Shown piece by piece: positions 1 to 11,780 of a stretch of 64,000 bases of DNA. The DNA is from Macrosoma leucophasiata. Lineage: Eukaryota > Arthropoda > Insecta > Lepidoptera > Hedylidae. Under the pieces are notes generated by a model. The model was not told the origin of the DNA. It searched no databases and worked only from the letters and a program-made list of their open reading frames with translations. Position 1 is the stretch's first letter, and each line of letters opens with the position of its first letter. A program made the translations under genes and the position numbers. Location of the stretch: positions 6,882,001 through 6,946,000 of the forward strand of contig JAWQUS010000023.1 of NCBI GenBank assembly GCA_036365455.1, in the 5' to 3' direction.

Positions 1-39
1 TATAAATTGACATTTAAATACAATAAAATGTAACTTTAC

Positions 40-3000
40 CGCATTTAGATGCTTGATGACATCTCTGCTAAGTTTTTCTACAACGGCTTGTACTACCAGT
101 TCAATAATTTTGTAGAAGTGAAAAGCGCTGAGGCCATATATCTGTAGGACTCGGGGAAACCTCAATGAATGTACTCCATATGCGTGTAAAACCACTTCTG
201 TACAGCACGCGTAAACTGTTAATTGATATGTTTCTTGTGATAATAAAATCTGTGGGACAAAAAATAATATTAAAAATTCCTATTGTTTTTTTAAATAAAG
301 ATTTGCTTTTATAGCTCCATTTTATCACTTTCAATAGGGGTAGGCAAAGGTAAATGCATATAAATGCAAACGATCCGCCAGTTATGTTTTATTCTAGGCG
401 GGTTCGAGCCTACTCATCCCTTATGACCGAGTTCAACCGGTCGAATACTAAGTTCCGGATCGATTGTGGGGTGGCGGCACCAAACTCACGCCTCCCGGTA
501 GACAACGAGCAAGATATTGATAATATCGTAGGTGGAGTGCTAGGGAGGGAGTCCGTAAATAATGTTCAATAGAAAAATTGTTTTTAAGAAGTTTGTTAAG
601 TCGGTTTTAACAACTAATCTCAGTCTTCTTTTTCATTTTCCTGCCACGCTCGCACTCCTTCCCTTCTGCTGTTGACCACGTCCCGGGCGGTTCGGGTACA
701 GAGAGGCTCGGGAAACTGGGACCTAAATTCCGTAATTCATATATCATTTTTCAGCACTTGACAATACATATATAAATTATTGCATTCACCTGTAATGATA
801 CTTGAGGTTTTTTCCTATGTTCTTCTCTAATAATGTGCTCAAATACTTTGAAATACAGACACGTGACCATATTGCAGCGGAACGCAATAGTTTCATTGCT
901 ACAGTTGCTCTCTTTTAGACTCTTCGCAAATTGTTCCATCCATCCGTTGCAAGGCTTTATGACATTGTTGTTTATCGTTTCGTCGCTGACACCACATTCC
1001 CTGCAAATAAAATTATAAGATTTCTAACTGATCCTTCGAACTTTGTATCTACCGCCTTAGAATTAAATAATATTGCCCAGGTACAAATTATTTGTAGGGG
1101 AAAATAAAATTGTTGTCTTTATTATTTTCCTTACAATTTCTTTATAATATCTCAGCTGTTAAATCTTCCTTTGAAATTAGTCTAATCGATTACGTCGTTG
1201 TCGAATTTTCGTGAAACAAACAAAATTTGATTTTCACTAAATTCTTATTTAAAGAGTGGTGGCAGTGATCGTGGCAGTAAGCGCCAAGCTATTGCAACCC
1301 AACTCATTACCTAGCAGCTAATTTAACAATAATGATGTAAATGTTTCAGCTTAGGTGTTCGTTCTCGGAAAATAGCAGGAGTTTCGGTTAGATAGTAAGG
1401 TCCATAATTGCCAGCATTACCGCTTAAGACTCATGAGTGACGATGCAATGTATCTACACACACTACCATTTAGCGGAAAATTAAATAAGGTTGGGAAAGC
1501 AGTGGAGCCTACGCCTACGAGCTCCGTCATCGGAGCTCTATCACCAGTAGTAAAATTACTCACGCGAACAATCTGCGGAGGTGCGGCGAAGGCAGCGGCT
1601 TGGAGTGTGCGAGCAGGGCGGCGAGGCGCGCCAGGCTGTTGGTGGCCTCCGACACCGGCGTCAGCTCCTCGCGCCGCGCCAGGTACCGCCGGCCCGTCAG
1701 TGGCGTGTCTGGACATGTGCGGCTTCCCTACATATAAACCTCCTCTTATTTTCTCATCCAAAGACATAAGAGATAGACCGACCACTAAACGTCTGGCCAG
1801 ACGCCACACCGACACGCCCGGCGTGACGGTTTGTGTGGTCTTCCCTAATATCTAGTACATTACAACTGCTAAACGCTTCATCGCCGTCCCGTCCCGCCAT
1901 GCCGTTTTCGTAACACAATTTCAATACGCTTACAATCACAGCCCCACACTGCCACACTAGGCATAAACCTGTGTCGTGGATGCCGTTTACATATACAACA
2001 CATACACAAACATCCAGACCCGAAACAAACATCTGTAGGCCATACAAATATTTGTCTCGGTGCGGGGATCGAACCCGCGACCCTTCGAATCCTACGGTCG
2101 TCTCACACCGCTAACTCACCGGACTAACCGGGTCGTCAAATATAATATCAATACTCGCATACAACAGTCCCTGCCTCCTGGCCATAACCAAATGGAAATC
2201 GCTTAATCGTCTGCGAACCCAGGTTGGTCGCTGCAGGGAAAACCTGGCTAAGTGAGGTTTCTCAGCCAATACGATGTGGGACTGTGGAGAATCTGTTCAG
2301 ACGATGACTCATCTGATGGTTTGCCCTCTGTGTCCCACTAGCTGCTCCACAAGCGACCTTAGTGGTGCTACGGATAATGCGGTGGCCATGGCCATGTTTT
2401 GGGTCAAGATTCTTTAAAACTTAATACATTTCGCTTTGAAGTCGTTGACACGAAGAAGAAGAATACTCGCATAAAGCCATAAGTAGAGGTAAACTTCATA
2501 GCCATGTGTATATTTTCGGTCTATTTCTTACAATGTGTTATCATATAAACTACAATATGTTTTGAAGTAGGAATATTTCCGCGGCAAGACTTCGCAATGC
2601 GGTTTTTGCCTAGTTTCAAAAATACATAAAAGATAACGCCATTGGATATGAACAATGATGCTTATCAATGGGTTCGATTAATCAAAATTAAATAAAATTA
2701 TGGAAAAATAGACAAACCGTAACCAACTGCCGCGCAGTGAAGGCGGTGTGTACTTTGCCCCATTTCGACAAATCATGAGAATAATCTTTAATTAAAAAGC
2801 TGCGTGAAACCAGAGAATATGTAATAATACTACGTATAGAATGGACGCTTCGACGTCCCGCCCGATTTCCCCGCATCACCCAACCTCTTATGGGCGACGT
2901 TTGGTATTCTCTATGTGCTACTCACATAAGTGCACGTGTAAATACACGTCACTTATTGATGTCTGTGTAATAGAGACCAAACTAATAGTTTGTATGGAAT

Positions 3001-6000
3001 TTTGGAGGGAGTGTCCGCGGTGTGGTGAAACCTAATGTAGATGAACTATTTAGGAAGTGTATTATCTATCAGTGATCAAATTATATGTACCTACTTTTTA
3101 TAAGAATCTTTATCTAGTCTTACTAGATCAGAGGTTCGCAAACCATTTTTTCTTGTAGACCCATTTCAATTTTTTTCTGGTTTCGTGGCACCCCCCCCCC
3201 TCCTCCTTGCTACATTTATATCACATTCCCATATTTCTACATTTTATTCACGCCTACGTAGACCCCCATCGAGTCCCATGGACCCCAGGGATATAAATGT
3301 ACCATTTTGGGAATTACTGTACTAGATGAATACACTCGGCCAGTTATTTATTAATATGGCATGTTTTTATGAGTTATTTTATTTACTTACAGGTCCAAAA
3401 GTGGCAATAACTTGCGATATTTCTTCGCCTGATACTTTACTCCTCATTCCAATCTGCTCACTGGCATGCTCACTAGCTAAAATAACAAAAAATAATATGT
3501 AGTGAGTGATTATACAAATACGAATAAAGACAGACAGACACTTTTATTCAATAAATTATAATATCATAGTATTTTACTTTCCCTACAGGTGATATCGATT
3601 AATATATTAAATGACATCGAAAAATATTGCCGTCATTACTAGATTTCTGACATATTGTCAAATATATATATTTTTTTGTGTAAGCAGATTGTGGCCTATC
3701 CTAAACTGCACTTCCTCGGTGTGGCATTTAAAATACTAATTTTGATAAAAAAGGAGATGTTTCAGAAATATACGGAGCTTGGGCCCACTGTACACAAAAT
3801 ACAATAATAGTTAAAATTATTCTAAACAGTATTGAATTATTAATTCTTATGAACATTGTGCGTTTTTTGTTCTAATGCAAAATGGTGAACTGCCATAATT
3901 TTTTTTTTCAAATAATTGAATTAAAAATTCATTACATTTGGCTGAATTACCCTAGACGATGGTAATTGCCATTTTATGAAGAAAGAAAAAGATAGAGAGG
4001 AAGGGGTGAAAAAGCCATAATTAATTAAAAAAATGACATGATTGATTGGGATTTTTCCTTAATACCTTGAAATGTATACTTTTATTTTATTTTTTATTTA
4101 ATTAATTATAGTCTACAGATATTTGTTTCGGGTCTGGGTGTTTGTGTACGTGTTGTATGTGTACAACGACACCCAGGACACAGATTTATACCTACTGTGG
4201 GGCTGTGAGTGTAAGCGTATTTTATTTATTATTTTATTATCTCATTGACCGATGAGTATGTTCTTCCTTGGGAAGTAAATTAGCAAAACCACAATTTGTA
4301 AGATGCATGTTCAACAATAAGTTTATAGAAAAATTGAGCCGCGTTCTTGCGGTTAAGTCGGATGACGTGACGTCACACGCGTGAAGCGAAATTAATCTCA
4401 CAAGGGCAACTTCTTAGAAGTTCCATAATTTTTTTATAAATAGTAATATCTTATAATTTTTCGGTTGATTTCATTTTTATTTAATTTATTTTACAAAAGC
4501 AGTTTAAAAGTTAGCGGTAATTTACTTTTTAAAAACTAATTTAAATTATGTATAATACGATAACAATATGTATAAGATATGAAAAAATCCTTAATCATTT
4601 CAAAAAAGAAAAACTTCAAATGTAAACATACCAATAAATATTCTTTCATCAAATTCACCAACACTCAAAACATATGTTTCATATAGATTATTCAAAGATT
4701 TTACATTAACATCAAAATTGCCAATATCCAAAAGGCCAGTTAATTGATCGTTGTTTCCTTTTAGAATCTGTAAGAGAAATTAAACAATAAAAATTTGTTA
4801 TATAATAACATTTATGAAAATTACAGCTGCCATGGGCACAACATCAAATGAAGATTGTGTTCAATTCATAACACACCTATATTTTTTAAGTAACAGGAAA
4901 TGAACCATGTAAATGTATTGCTTTTGTACATTTCGACTTTATTTTAACATTTTGTACAGCCTAGGACAAAAAATAATCTATCACTATTGCTTTCACACAA
5001 TGACAAAAAAAAAAATTTTTTTTAGGAACATTGCAACAGTTGTGTAATTTTTTTATAAAAATGACGAATATCTGCAAAAGTTGTAAAGTTGGAAATAATA
5101 ATGTGAATTTGATTAAAATGTAAGTAGCTTTTTAATCACAAAAGTGTACTATATTATTAGACAGCCACTTTAATTAGCTTATAAATCTATCCTAATGCAG
5201 ATTCATTCATATTTTATTTCATCAAACGTTAAAATTTAATTTAGTTTTTAATTACTTTTTAATCTTTTTATAAGTTCAGGTAGTATATTTGATATTTTCT
5301 AGGATAGGAGAATATTTTGTTACCACAAACAATTAACAGTAGATTATCCCTGCAAAACAAATATTCATAAATATAGATAAGTTCGGAAATTAGTACTTAC
5401 TCCTTTGTCAAAAAATGATTTAATAACAGGTCTCCAACTGTACTCCTTCATAGTTGCCGCTTCAACAGCTAAACCTTCTTTGATTTCACACAAAACAGAT
5501 ATAATACAAGGTGCCTTCTTAGGCACCACAAAGTCATCTTTCAGCCAATCATTCGGCAGACCTAAAAAATTCAGTAGTTTTATACACAATTGATATACAT
5601 GTAATACAGATTATGTTTTATTATATTAGGTTGGGGAAAAAGTTTCTTCGCATTTTTTAAGATAATTCGAAAACATTTTTTAATATAGTTTATTTAAATT
5701 TAACTAAAGTATGTATGTACCATTTTGTTCGATAACCTTTTGCCATCTTGTAGGAAGGGACATGATCCCATTGCTATAAAAATTTTGGGACTTCTCATCA
5801 AAATACCGCGACAAGTGGATTTGGCAGTCCCCTCGTGATGTTAACCTAACATTGCATAAAGAATTCTGAAGAGACCGAAACAGGTGGAAATCTGAAGGTG
5901 CAAGGTCAGGACTATACGGCGGATGCATTAACACCTCCCAGCCAAACTCTTAATTTTTGCTGAGTGGCTATAGATGTGTGAGGTCTAGCATTATCATGAT

Positions 6001-9000
6001 GAAACACCACACAACTTCTGTTGATCAATTCCGGCCGCTTTCTCAACTTCTTGCTTTAATCTCATCAGTTGGTCGCAGTAGAGTTCAGAATCAATAGTCC
6101 TGCCTGGTGGTAATAGCTCATAATGAATAATGCCCTTCCAATCCCACCACACACACAACATCACCTTATTGCGAGTTAACCCGGGTTTCGTCAAGTCTGT
6201 GAAGCCTGACCGGCCTTTGACCACAACCTTTTTCGCACGTTCTTGTCGTACGTGATCCACTTTTCATCACCAGTTATCAGCTTCTTCAAAAATGATTCGG
6301 TTTCATTACGTCGTAATAAAGAATCACAAATGAGTACACGGTTCATTAGGTTTCTTTCAGTGAGCTCGTGAGGTACCCAAATATCGAGCTTTTTTTTGTA
6401 CCCAGCTTTTTTCAAATGCGCCAAAACTGTTTTGTGATCAATTCTCAGTTCTTCAGCTACGTCGTAACTACTGATATGTCGATCTTGCTCCACTTTTTCA
6501 AATGGCATCCGTTTTATCCGTAATAGGGCGACCAGAGCGAGGTGCATCTTTGACATCAAAATTTCCGGATTGAAAACGCTTAAACCAAATTTGTGCTACT
6601 CTCACAGACACTGCACTAGGTCCATAAACATTGCAAATTTTTTTCGCGGTTTGCGTTGCATTTTTCCCTTTTTTGTAGTAAAACTTTAAAATGTATCGAA
6701 TTTCTGCATTAGATTCACTCATCTTGACAGTACGAAAAACAAATGAAAATCACACATTTGCCTAATTTGAATTTGGAATTATGTTCTTTAAAATCTTAAC
6801 TTTCAATGATACCAAAACCAGCCAGATACAAATACTACAGCCAAAGAGATTTTATTACAAGTTCATACATACTATAATGCGAAAAGACTTTTTCCGCAAC
6901 CTATTATAATCGCGATAACAGGAAAATAATGGAGAAGGAAAGCAAAATGTAGAAAAAACATAGAGTAAGTTGGAGGAGACCTTTACCCGGTGTAAAAACA
7001 TTTCCAGTAACAAAATTAAATGTATACACTTAATAATGGCAACCCATTATTACATCCCACTGCTGGGCACGAGTCTTTCCCCTTTTTGGGGGGAGGCCTG
7101 GAGCTTACTCCACCACGCTGCTCCAATGCGGATTGGTGGAGGTGGGTGGGTTAGTGGCCCCACCCACCCACTGTTGGATGTTTTCAAACTGCCCATAAGG
7201 CCTACGACAAGGTTTAACGACTGCTATCTATCGATAGCAACCGGGACCGACGGCTTAACGTGCCCTCCGAAGCACGGAAACGCGCATTTAATTTGCCACT
7301 AGTGGTCACCCATCACACTACCCGACCGCGCCCGTAGTGCTTAACCGAGCTGATTGCTTACGATCTACACCAGCCGCTGGGCCATGCGTGCTTCATGTAT
7401 ACACTTAGTTACATAGTTATAAGAATAACTAGTTTTATAAGGTTGTTGGAACTAATAAAGGTTAAATGTAAAATATAGGTATGTTTTATTATTTTAGTAT
7501 GAAAAACTCACCTTTAAAGGCCGGATTTATTAGATCGATCCTTTGGGCCATAAATGCATTGGCAAATATAAAATCTAAACAGGATAATAGTACATGATAC
7601 ATATCTACAAGGTCATCTGCAGAGTTGTGGAACTCTCCTTTGACACACACATATAAACACCATGTGAACTCGAAAAGAGCATTGGTACTGCATGGCTGCA
7701 ATCTGTGAAGTAGGTAATCAATTTTTAACATTACTTTTGTCAATGAACCAAACTCTACTCAGAACTTTTAAGGGCCGATTACACCGTTTGCTATGCTACT
7801 GTTTAAAAAACGTGTTATAGCTTAACTGAGCCTAATTAGCATCCAATTTCAGCTTAATGACTATCAATTTTCGTCAGTGAAATCCAAATAGTTAATTGAA
7901 CACGTTTAAGCATATGAAACATGTTTTACATGATTTGATTGTGTTTTATTAAGAGGGTGAAATTGGCCCTAAGATATGAAATCCCAACTAATATCATAAA
8001 TGCGAAAGTAAGTCTGTCTGTCTGTCTGTAACCTTTTCATGTCTAAACGACTAAACCAATTTTCATGAAATTTGGTACAGAGATAGAGCTGAGTTTGAGA
8101 AAGAACATAGGCTACATAGTTATTTATAAAACGATATCCACACAGGCAAAGCCACAGGCAACAGCTAGTTCTATATAAATAAAGGCAAATTTCTGCCCAA
8201 ATGATGCATAACACTATGGGGCAGAATTTAATCCAGCAGTGGACATCTTCCGGCTGTAGTGATGATGATGAAAAGAAAAGTACCAGATGACTTTAAAATA
8301 CTTTCCATAGCAATACACAGCATCCTTCACTATAGCCATCTTCGTGAGACTAATGAGGCTCCTTATTTAACAAACATGTCTGTATATGTATGAACGTTAT
8401 AAAAATATCACAACAATCAAATAAAGGACCTTAGAGGATTTGAAATATGGAACAAACACACATTTTATATAGGCAAATAGATATGTTACATTTATTACTT
8501 GAATAATTTATTAATTTGATCAAATGATTTAGATAATTTACTTACTTTTGTTTTTTACTTTTTGTGTTAGTTTTAACTGCCTCGTTGGTTAATCCAGAGA
8601 AAATTTCTTGGAAAATTGGTTGGAATTTGCGAAATAGAACGGTTGAGACAGCAAATTTGTGTTCTAATCTTGTTATTCTATCCTTAAAATCAGGAGACAT
8701 CAATGCCATTTCCATCCAATTCTTGATTTTATTAAAAAACTGAATAAGGCTGAAATAATAGTAATGTGTTATGATGTGTACATAATTAAAAATCAATAAT
8801 ATTGTGACCAATCTTACCTTATGTTACATAGTCGAAGGAGACGTGTGAGGCTCACGCAATTCCCTTCGACTGCTTTCCCTGTTTGCACAGTCGGCGTGAT
8901 AGATGTACGACATGCCACATACAACGCGCACGCCATCCAATGCAATATTTCTCCCTGTAAACGCAACATTAACATTGTAAATATCTTTCTTGATTTCGAT

Positions 9001-9242
9001 CAAACTACAATGGTACAACTAGCATCTTAAGTAAACGATAAGTAAGCAAACACTTCTAAATAATACATTCAAAACTGATTACTAGTAATAAATTAATAAC
9101 TTACGTCTAATGTATAGTTACGTTTAATTTCTAAGAATGATTCCTTTGATTTTTTCGCTGCTGCAGGGTCTACGTTCAGTTTTGAACATAGGTTGTCCAG
9201 AGCGGCGACCCAATTTTCTTCGCTTTCTTCTGGTTTCGACAT
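40..9242 (-). CDS. Rbf: Retinoblastoma-family pocket protein, N-terminal half (partial, 10 exons)
   Basis: Corepressor that binds E2F transcription factors and holds cells in G1; nuclear. Exons (minus strand, high to low): 9242-9105, 8954-8818, 8749-8546, 7702-7512, 5561-5401, 4767-4632, 3476-3391, 1727-1564, 1000-790, 249-40. All have GT/AG borders and the phases join without a stop, giving 546 residues. Residues about 40-220 match the conserved N-terminal domain of p107/p130 ([52 protein letters not shown]), followed by [17 protein letters not shown] and [13 protein letters not shown]. Pocket A opens at about residue 359 (TPLTGRRYL) and reaches [10 protein letters not shown] near the end. 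Pocket B, with the LxCxE cleft, lies past the left edge. The sequence fits p107/p130 and insect Rbf better than mammalian RB1. A mariner sits in intron 4 and a hAT MITE in intron 7. The start was chosen as the first ATG in a compact acidic N-terminus; an E2F-like site lies about 130 bp upstream. Confidence 0.93.
1927..2136 (-). mobile_element. tRNA-derived SINE, copy 1
   Basis: The minus strand begins with a tRNA-like head: an A-box-like TGAGTTAGCGG and a perfect B box GGTTCGATCCC inside GTCGCGGGTTCGATCCCCGC. The body follows: CAGATGTTTGTTTCGGGTC and GTGGGGCTGTGATTGTAAGC. The head is too altered for a functional tRNA. It lies in intron 8 of the Rb-family gene. Confidence 0.6.
3129..3319. mobile_element. 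hAT-type MITE with 8-bp target duplication
   Basis: 191 bp flanked by TACTAGAT on both sides (3121-3128, 3320-3327). The ends CAGAGGTTCGCAAACC and, inverted, CAGTAATTCCCAAAATGG match the usual hAT pattern CAGNGGTTCNCAA. The interior has a run of C and GACCCCCATCGAG. It lies in intron 7 of the Rb-family gene, about 60 bp from exon 7. Confidence 0.75.
4109..4218 (+). mobile_element. tRNA-derived SINE body, headless copy
   Basis: Shares the body of the SINE at 1927-2136 (CTACAGATATTTGTTTCGGG, GTGTTTGTGTACGTGTTG, GGGGCTGTGAGTGTAAGCG) but lacks the tRNA-like head. Confidence 0.6.
5626..6904 (-). mobile_element. mariner copy 1 (cecropia-like subfamily), defective
   Basis: Full-length mariner of about 1.28 kb between TA dinucleotides. 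The ends read TTAGGTTGGGGAAAAAGT on the left and complementary CTTTTTCCGCAACCTA on the right. The transposase reads from 6722 leftward ([43 protein letters not shown]) through [20 protein letters not shown] and [15 protein letters not shown], the DD34D core, but several frameshifts break it into four frames (6722-6498, 6559-6191, 6260-5994, 5934-5704). It is closest in character to the Hsmar1/cecropia group. It lies in intron 4 of the Rb-family gene, on the same strand as that gene. Confidence 0.9.
7033..7394 (-). mobile_element. 5S-rRNA-derived SINE, copy 1
   Basis: About 360 bp flanked by the 13-bp direct repeat ATGTATACACTTA (7020-7032 and 7395-7407), a target duplication. On the minus strand the head carries CGGTTAAGCACTACGGGCGC and GTGTGATGGGTGACC, matching the internal control region of 5S rRNA (AGTTAAGC, GGGCGCGG, GATGGGTGACCGC). 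The body is unrelated to 5S. The 3' part ends GCCCAGCAGTGGGATG, like the tail of a lepidopteran LINE. It lies in intron 4 of the Rb-family gene. Confidence 0.72.
7987..8172 (+). repeat. Lepidopteran interspersed repeat ('atgcgaaag ... ctgtctgtctg' type)
   Basis: CTAATATCATAAATGCGAAAG, a CTGTCTGTCTGTCTGT run, ACATAGGCTACATAG and GCAAAGCCACAGGCAACAGCTAGTT, a composition and order common in lepidopteran genomes. The class is uncertain. It lies in intron 3 of the Rb-family gene. Confidence 0.5.
8215..8275 (+). repeat. LINE 3'-tail remnant
   Basis: AATCCAGCAGTGGACATCTTCC followed by GGCTGTAGTGATGATGATG is the well-known 3' end of lepidopteran non-LTR elements (simple ATG/GAT tail). Only the end is present. 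Confidence 0.45.
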
Positions 9243-9369
9243 CTTCGCGGTCACCTAAACTTTACACTTATGTTGAAGTTATGTTACACAATTTCCACTA
9301 GTAATTATTTCAATAATCAAGGTTTGGAACCAAAAACTTATCCCGATTCTCCCCAATTTTGACAGATTC

Positions 9370-9379
9370 TTGGCGGGAA
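9370..9379 (-). promoter_or_regulatory. E2F-type binding site upstream of the Rb-family gene
   Basis: The plus strand reads TTGGCGGGAA (TTCCCGCCAA on the gene's strand), a strong match to the E2F consensus. It lies about 130 bp upstream of the Rb-family start codon. Rb-family promoters are known E2F targets, so autoregulation is plausible; no binding is shown here. The same core also occurs by chance in the inverted arms near 12169 and 13451. Confidence 0.5.
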
Positions 9380-10397
9380 GAAAATAACTCCCACACACGC
9401 GCCCTTTTGATTTTGACACTAATGACATTTATAGCCCTAGTGTTGCCAATCACTTAAAAAACCTACACAGACAAATAAAATTGTTCAGAATAATTCAGAC
9501 ATAACCAGTGACCATTGACCTTGGAAATATATGGACACGAAATACCTACAAACAAAAAGGTGCATACCTAAACTTCAGCAAGAACACAATATGGCTGCTG
9601 TTGATAGAGATGTTACCCAAATGCTTGCCGAATATCGATACGGAAAATGTTTCTATAACTCGATACATTTTCGGCAAGCTGTATTCTTAACGCTTTAGAA
9701 TATTACAATATTAAATGTAATTAATTATATAAATTCTTATTTAACGGCTTTCGGCATTTTAACCTCTTATGCCTCTAACCTGACTGGAATACAATACGGC
9801 TGAACACGGCACGCCATTTAGCGGTAGTTAGATTAGAGCTCTACTTAAAAATGTACTCGGAGAAACGGAACCTACGTTGCGCGTGTGGGACCATACATAC
9901 TAGGTAAGTTTTTTACGAGATGGAAATGTCTTCACAACAGGTCATCTAGGGGAATTATTCCCAGTTGAGGCAAATATCTAGGGACAAAACCGGAATATTG
10001 GCTCCACTAAAGTAACCTTTATTTGGCATCACCGCACGTGCTTCTTGCCCCGAGGATATTTGTATACTCTTCACCCCCAGGTTGAGAGGTAGCATATGTA
10101 TATTCTTTGGTTGAGAGCCATCTGCGCTCGCCGATTGCTCGGTGAACTAACTAGTGCCGTCTCAACACGAACCGCCTATGTAAACGCAATAGACCGCATT
10201 TGACTCAAAGTTTTGTTTGAAGTTTGGCCTCCATTTTTACCTTCAAGCTTCTTGAACATAATACATCCATGACATATATTAAGTACTTATATTTCTAATC
10301 CGTTGACCTTGGAAATCATCTGTGGATTCTGTGGTTATGATGTCTGTGGTTATTATGAATATGAATATAGTGTTGGGTAGGACACGCTTTCAGAACG
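9380..10397. other. Intergenic stretch between Rb and the repeats
   Basis: About 1 kb upstream of the Rb-family gene with no recognisable coding sequence. The direct echo of 'GACCTTGGAAAT' at 9517 and 10305 is the only repeated phrase I saw. Confidence 0.4.
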
Positions 10398-10697
10398 AGT
10401 TTGTAAGAGGAGCCTCTTTTTCGTATTGAGCCAGTACTTTGTCCCACTTCAGATTACGTGAGGCGATGACGTAACGCGAGGCCGCCGACGCGGCGAGGCG
10501 GCGAAGTGATTTGATGCGTCGCGGTGAACTTGAAGTAACATGACAAAACTTGTCGCGACTTTTGTCATGTTGCTTTTTACTTCAAATGAGGCCGCCGACG
10601 CGGCGAGGCGGCGAAGTGATTTGAAGCGTCGCGGTGCATTTGAAGTAACATGACAAAATTTGTCGCGACACAAAATTTGTACTGGCTCTTACAAAGT
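10398..10697. repeat. GC-rich direct repeats inside an inverted frame
   Basis: A unit of about 82 bp beginning GAGGCCGCCGACGCGGCGAG occurs at 10478-10559 and again at 10588-10669, exactly 110 bp apart with few changes. The spacer holds an inverted copy of the unit's end (TTTTGTCATGTTGC versus AACATGACAAAA). The whole is framed by GAGCCAGTAC (10428) and GTACTGGCTC (10679). It has no gene and looks like a non-autonomous element. Confidence 0.6.
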
Positions 10698-10729
10698 GTG
10701 TCTGACTCACATTTTGTAAGGGACAGCAC

Positions 10730-11206
10730 AAAGGAGATGTTGCAAAAATGTATGGACCTCCGGCCATGTATTGTACACAATATCATTAAACAGGCAAAAT
10801 CAATATAAAAACGTTTTTTACTGCATATTATCACTTATTTAGCTTTGTTTGCAGTTACAAAACATTCTTTGCAGTTAGAATTGCAACTCAAAACCAACAT
10901 GGCGAATATGGCGGGCGATGTCATTTTGACATTTTCATTTTTTAAATTGTATTTTGATTATAGAACTTGGAGAAAAAAGTAATATTTTCTAAATACTATC
11001 AAAATCGATTGATCCCAAGTGTCGGCTGTATCGCCGCCATGTTTAACATAGTTGAAAATTATAAAATCGTTGTAATTAAATGTGGTTGTAACTCTAAAAT
11101 ATATTCTTAAATAAATTATTAATTGTATTTTTTTTGGATTCCTCTTTAATTTACCCATTTTTTGAGGACATGTACGAACCAGAGCCGAGTTCGCAACATC
11201 TCCTTT
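10730..11206 (+). mobile_element. MITE with AAAGGAGATGTTGC ends, copy 1
   Basis: 477 bp. It begins AAAGGAGATGTTGCAAAAAT and ends GCAACATCTCCTTT. Internal landmarks are GTATGGACCTCCGGCCATG, ATGGCGGGCGATGTCATT and TCGGCTGTATCGCCGCCATG. It has no coding capacity; short open frames arise in all copies alike and carry no conserved protein features. No target duplication is evident. Confidence 0.75.
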
Positions 11207-11547
11207 GTCTTGCGATACATTTGAATATTTTGAAGTGACAGAATGGATTTGTTTGTACCTACTAAACATAGTGTTAATGAGATGAATATCGAGAGATATT
11301 AATATTTTTAATGATTGAGCTAAGATTGTTTTAATAATTTGTAGGTTTTGTTTAAATTAAAAGTTAAGTCATTTTTGATAAAATTAAATAATGTCAATAA
11401 ATTTTATTATTATAATGAAGTGGACTGACACAACGCCCGCGGTATTTTTGCGATAGTGGAACGACAATTTCAGCGGTCGTGGTCGCGATCGTTGGGGTCG
11501 TTTGGTCGAACGTACCCTATGTGGTAGTACATTCTTTGTCCTAGTCA

Positions 11548-11750
11548 CACACGTCACGCTTGACTTAAGAGTACAAAAGAGCAAAGAATACCGCGACATT
11601 TTAATACACGGCGCTTATTGGTCTGTTTTTGAGGATTAGCCTCATTGTCCTCACCTCAGACCAATCACGTTACACCTTTTTGTCTTAGTCACACACGTGA
11701 CACACTACGTAAGAGTACAAGAGCAAAGAGTAACGCGTCTTAATATTTGA
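11548..11750. repeat. Diverged tandem duplication (period ~136 bp)
   Basis: GTCCTAGTCACACACGTCAC ... AAGAGTACAAAAGAGCAAAG at 11548 recurs at 11684 as GTCTTAGTCACACACGTGAC ... AAGAGTACAAGAGCAAAG. It lies just outside the left arm of the long-armed element. Between the copies, TTGGTCTG and CAGACCAA form a weak stem. Confidence 0.55.
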
Positions 11751-11780
11751 AGCAGTACAAATTATATTTTTGTCGCGTCC

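Noticed and set aside
1417..1855. Long overlapping ORFs on both strands (132 and 140 codons)
   Set aside because: They are shadows of the GC-rich Rb exon 8 (1727-1564), which is read in a different frame that joins its neighbours perfectly.
2040..2136. tRNA gene on the minus strand
   Set aside because: Has a good B box but the cloverleaf does not close, and it continues into the SINE body found elsewhere; it is a SINE head.
7200..7360. Real 5S rRNA gene
   Set aside because: Only the promoter-like middle matches 5S; both ends differ and the unit has retroelement target duplications.
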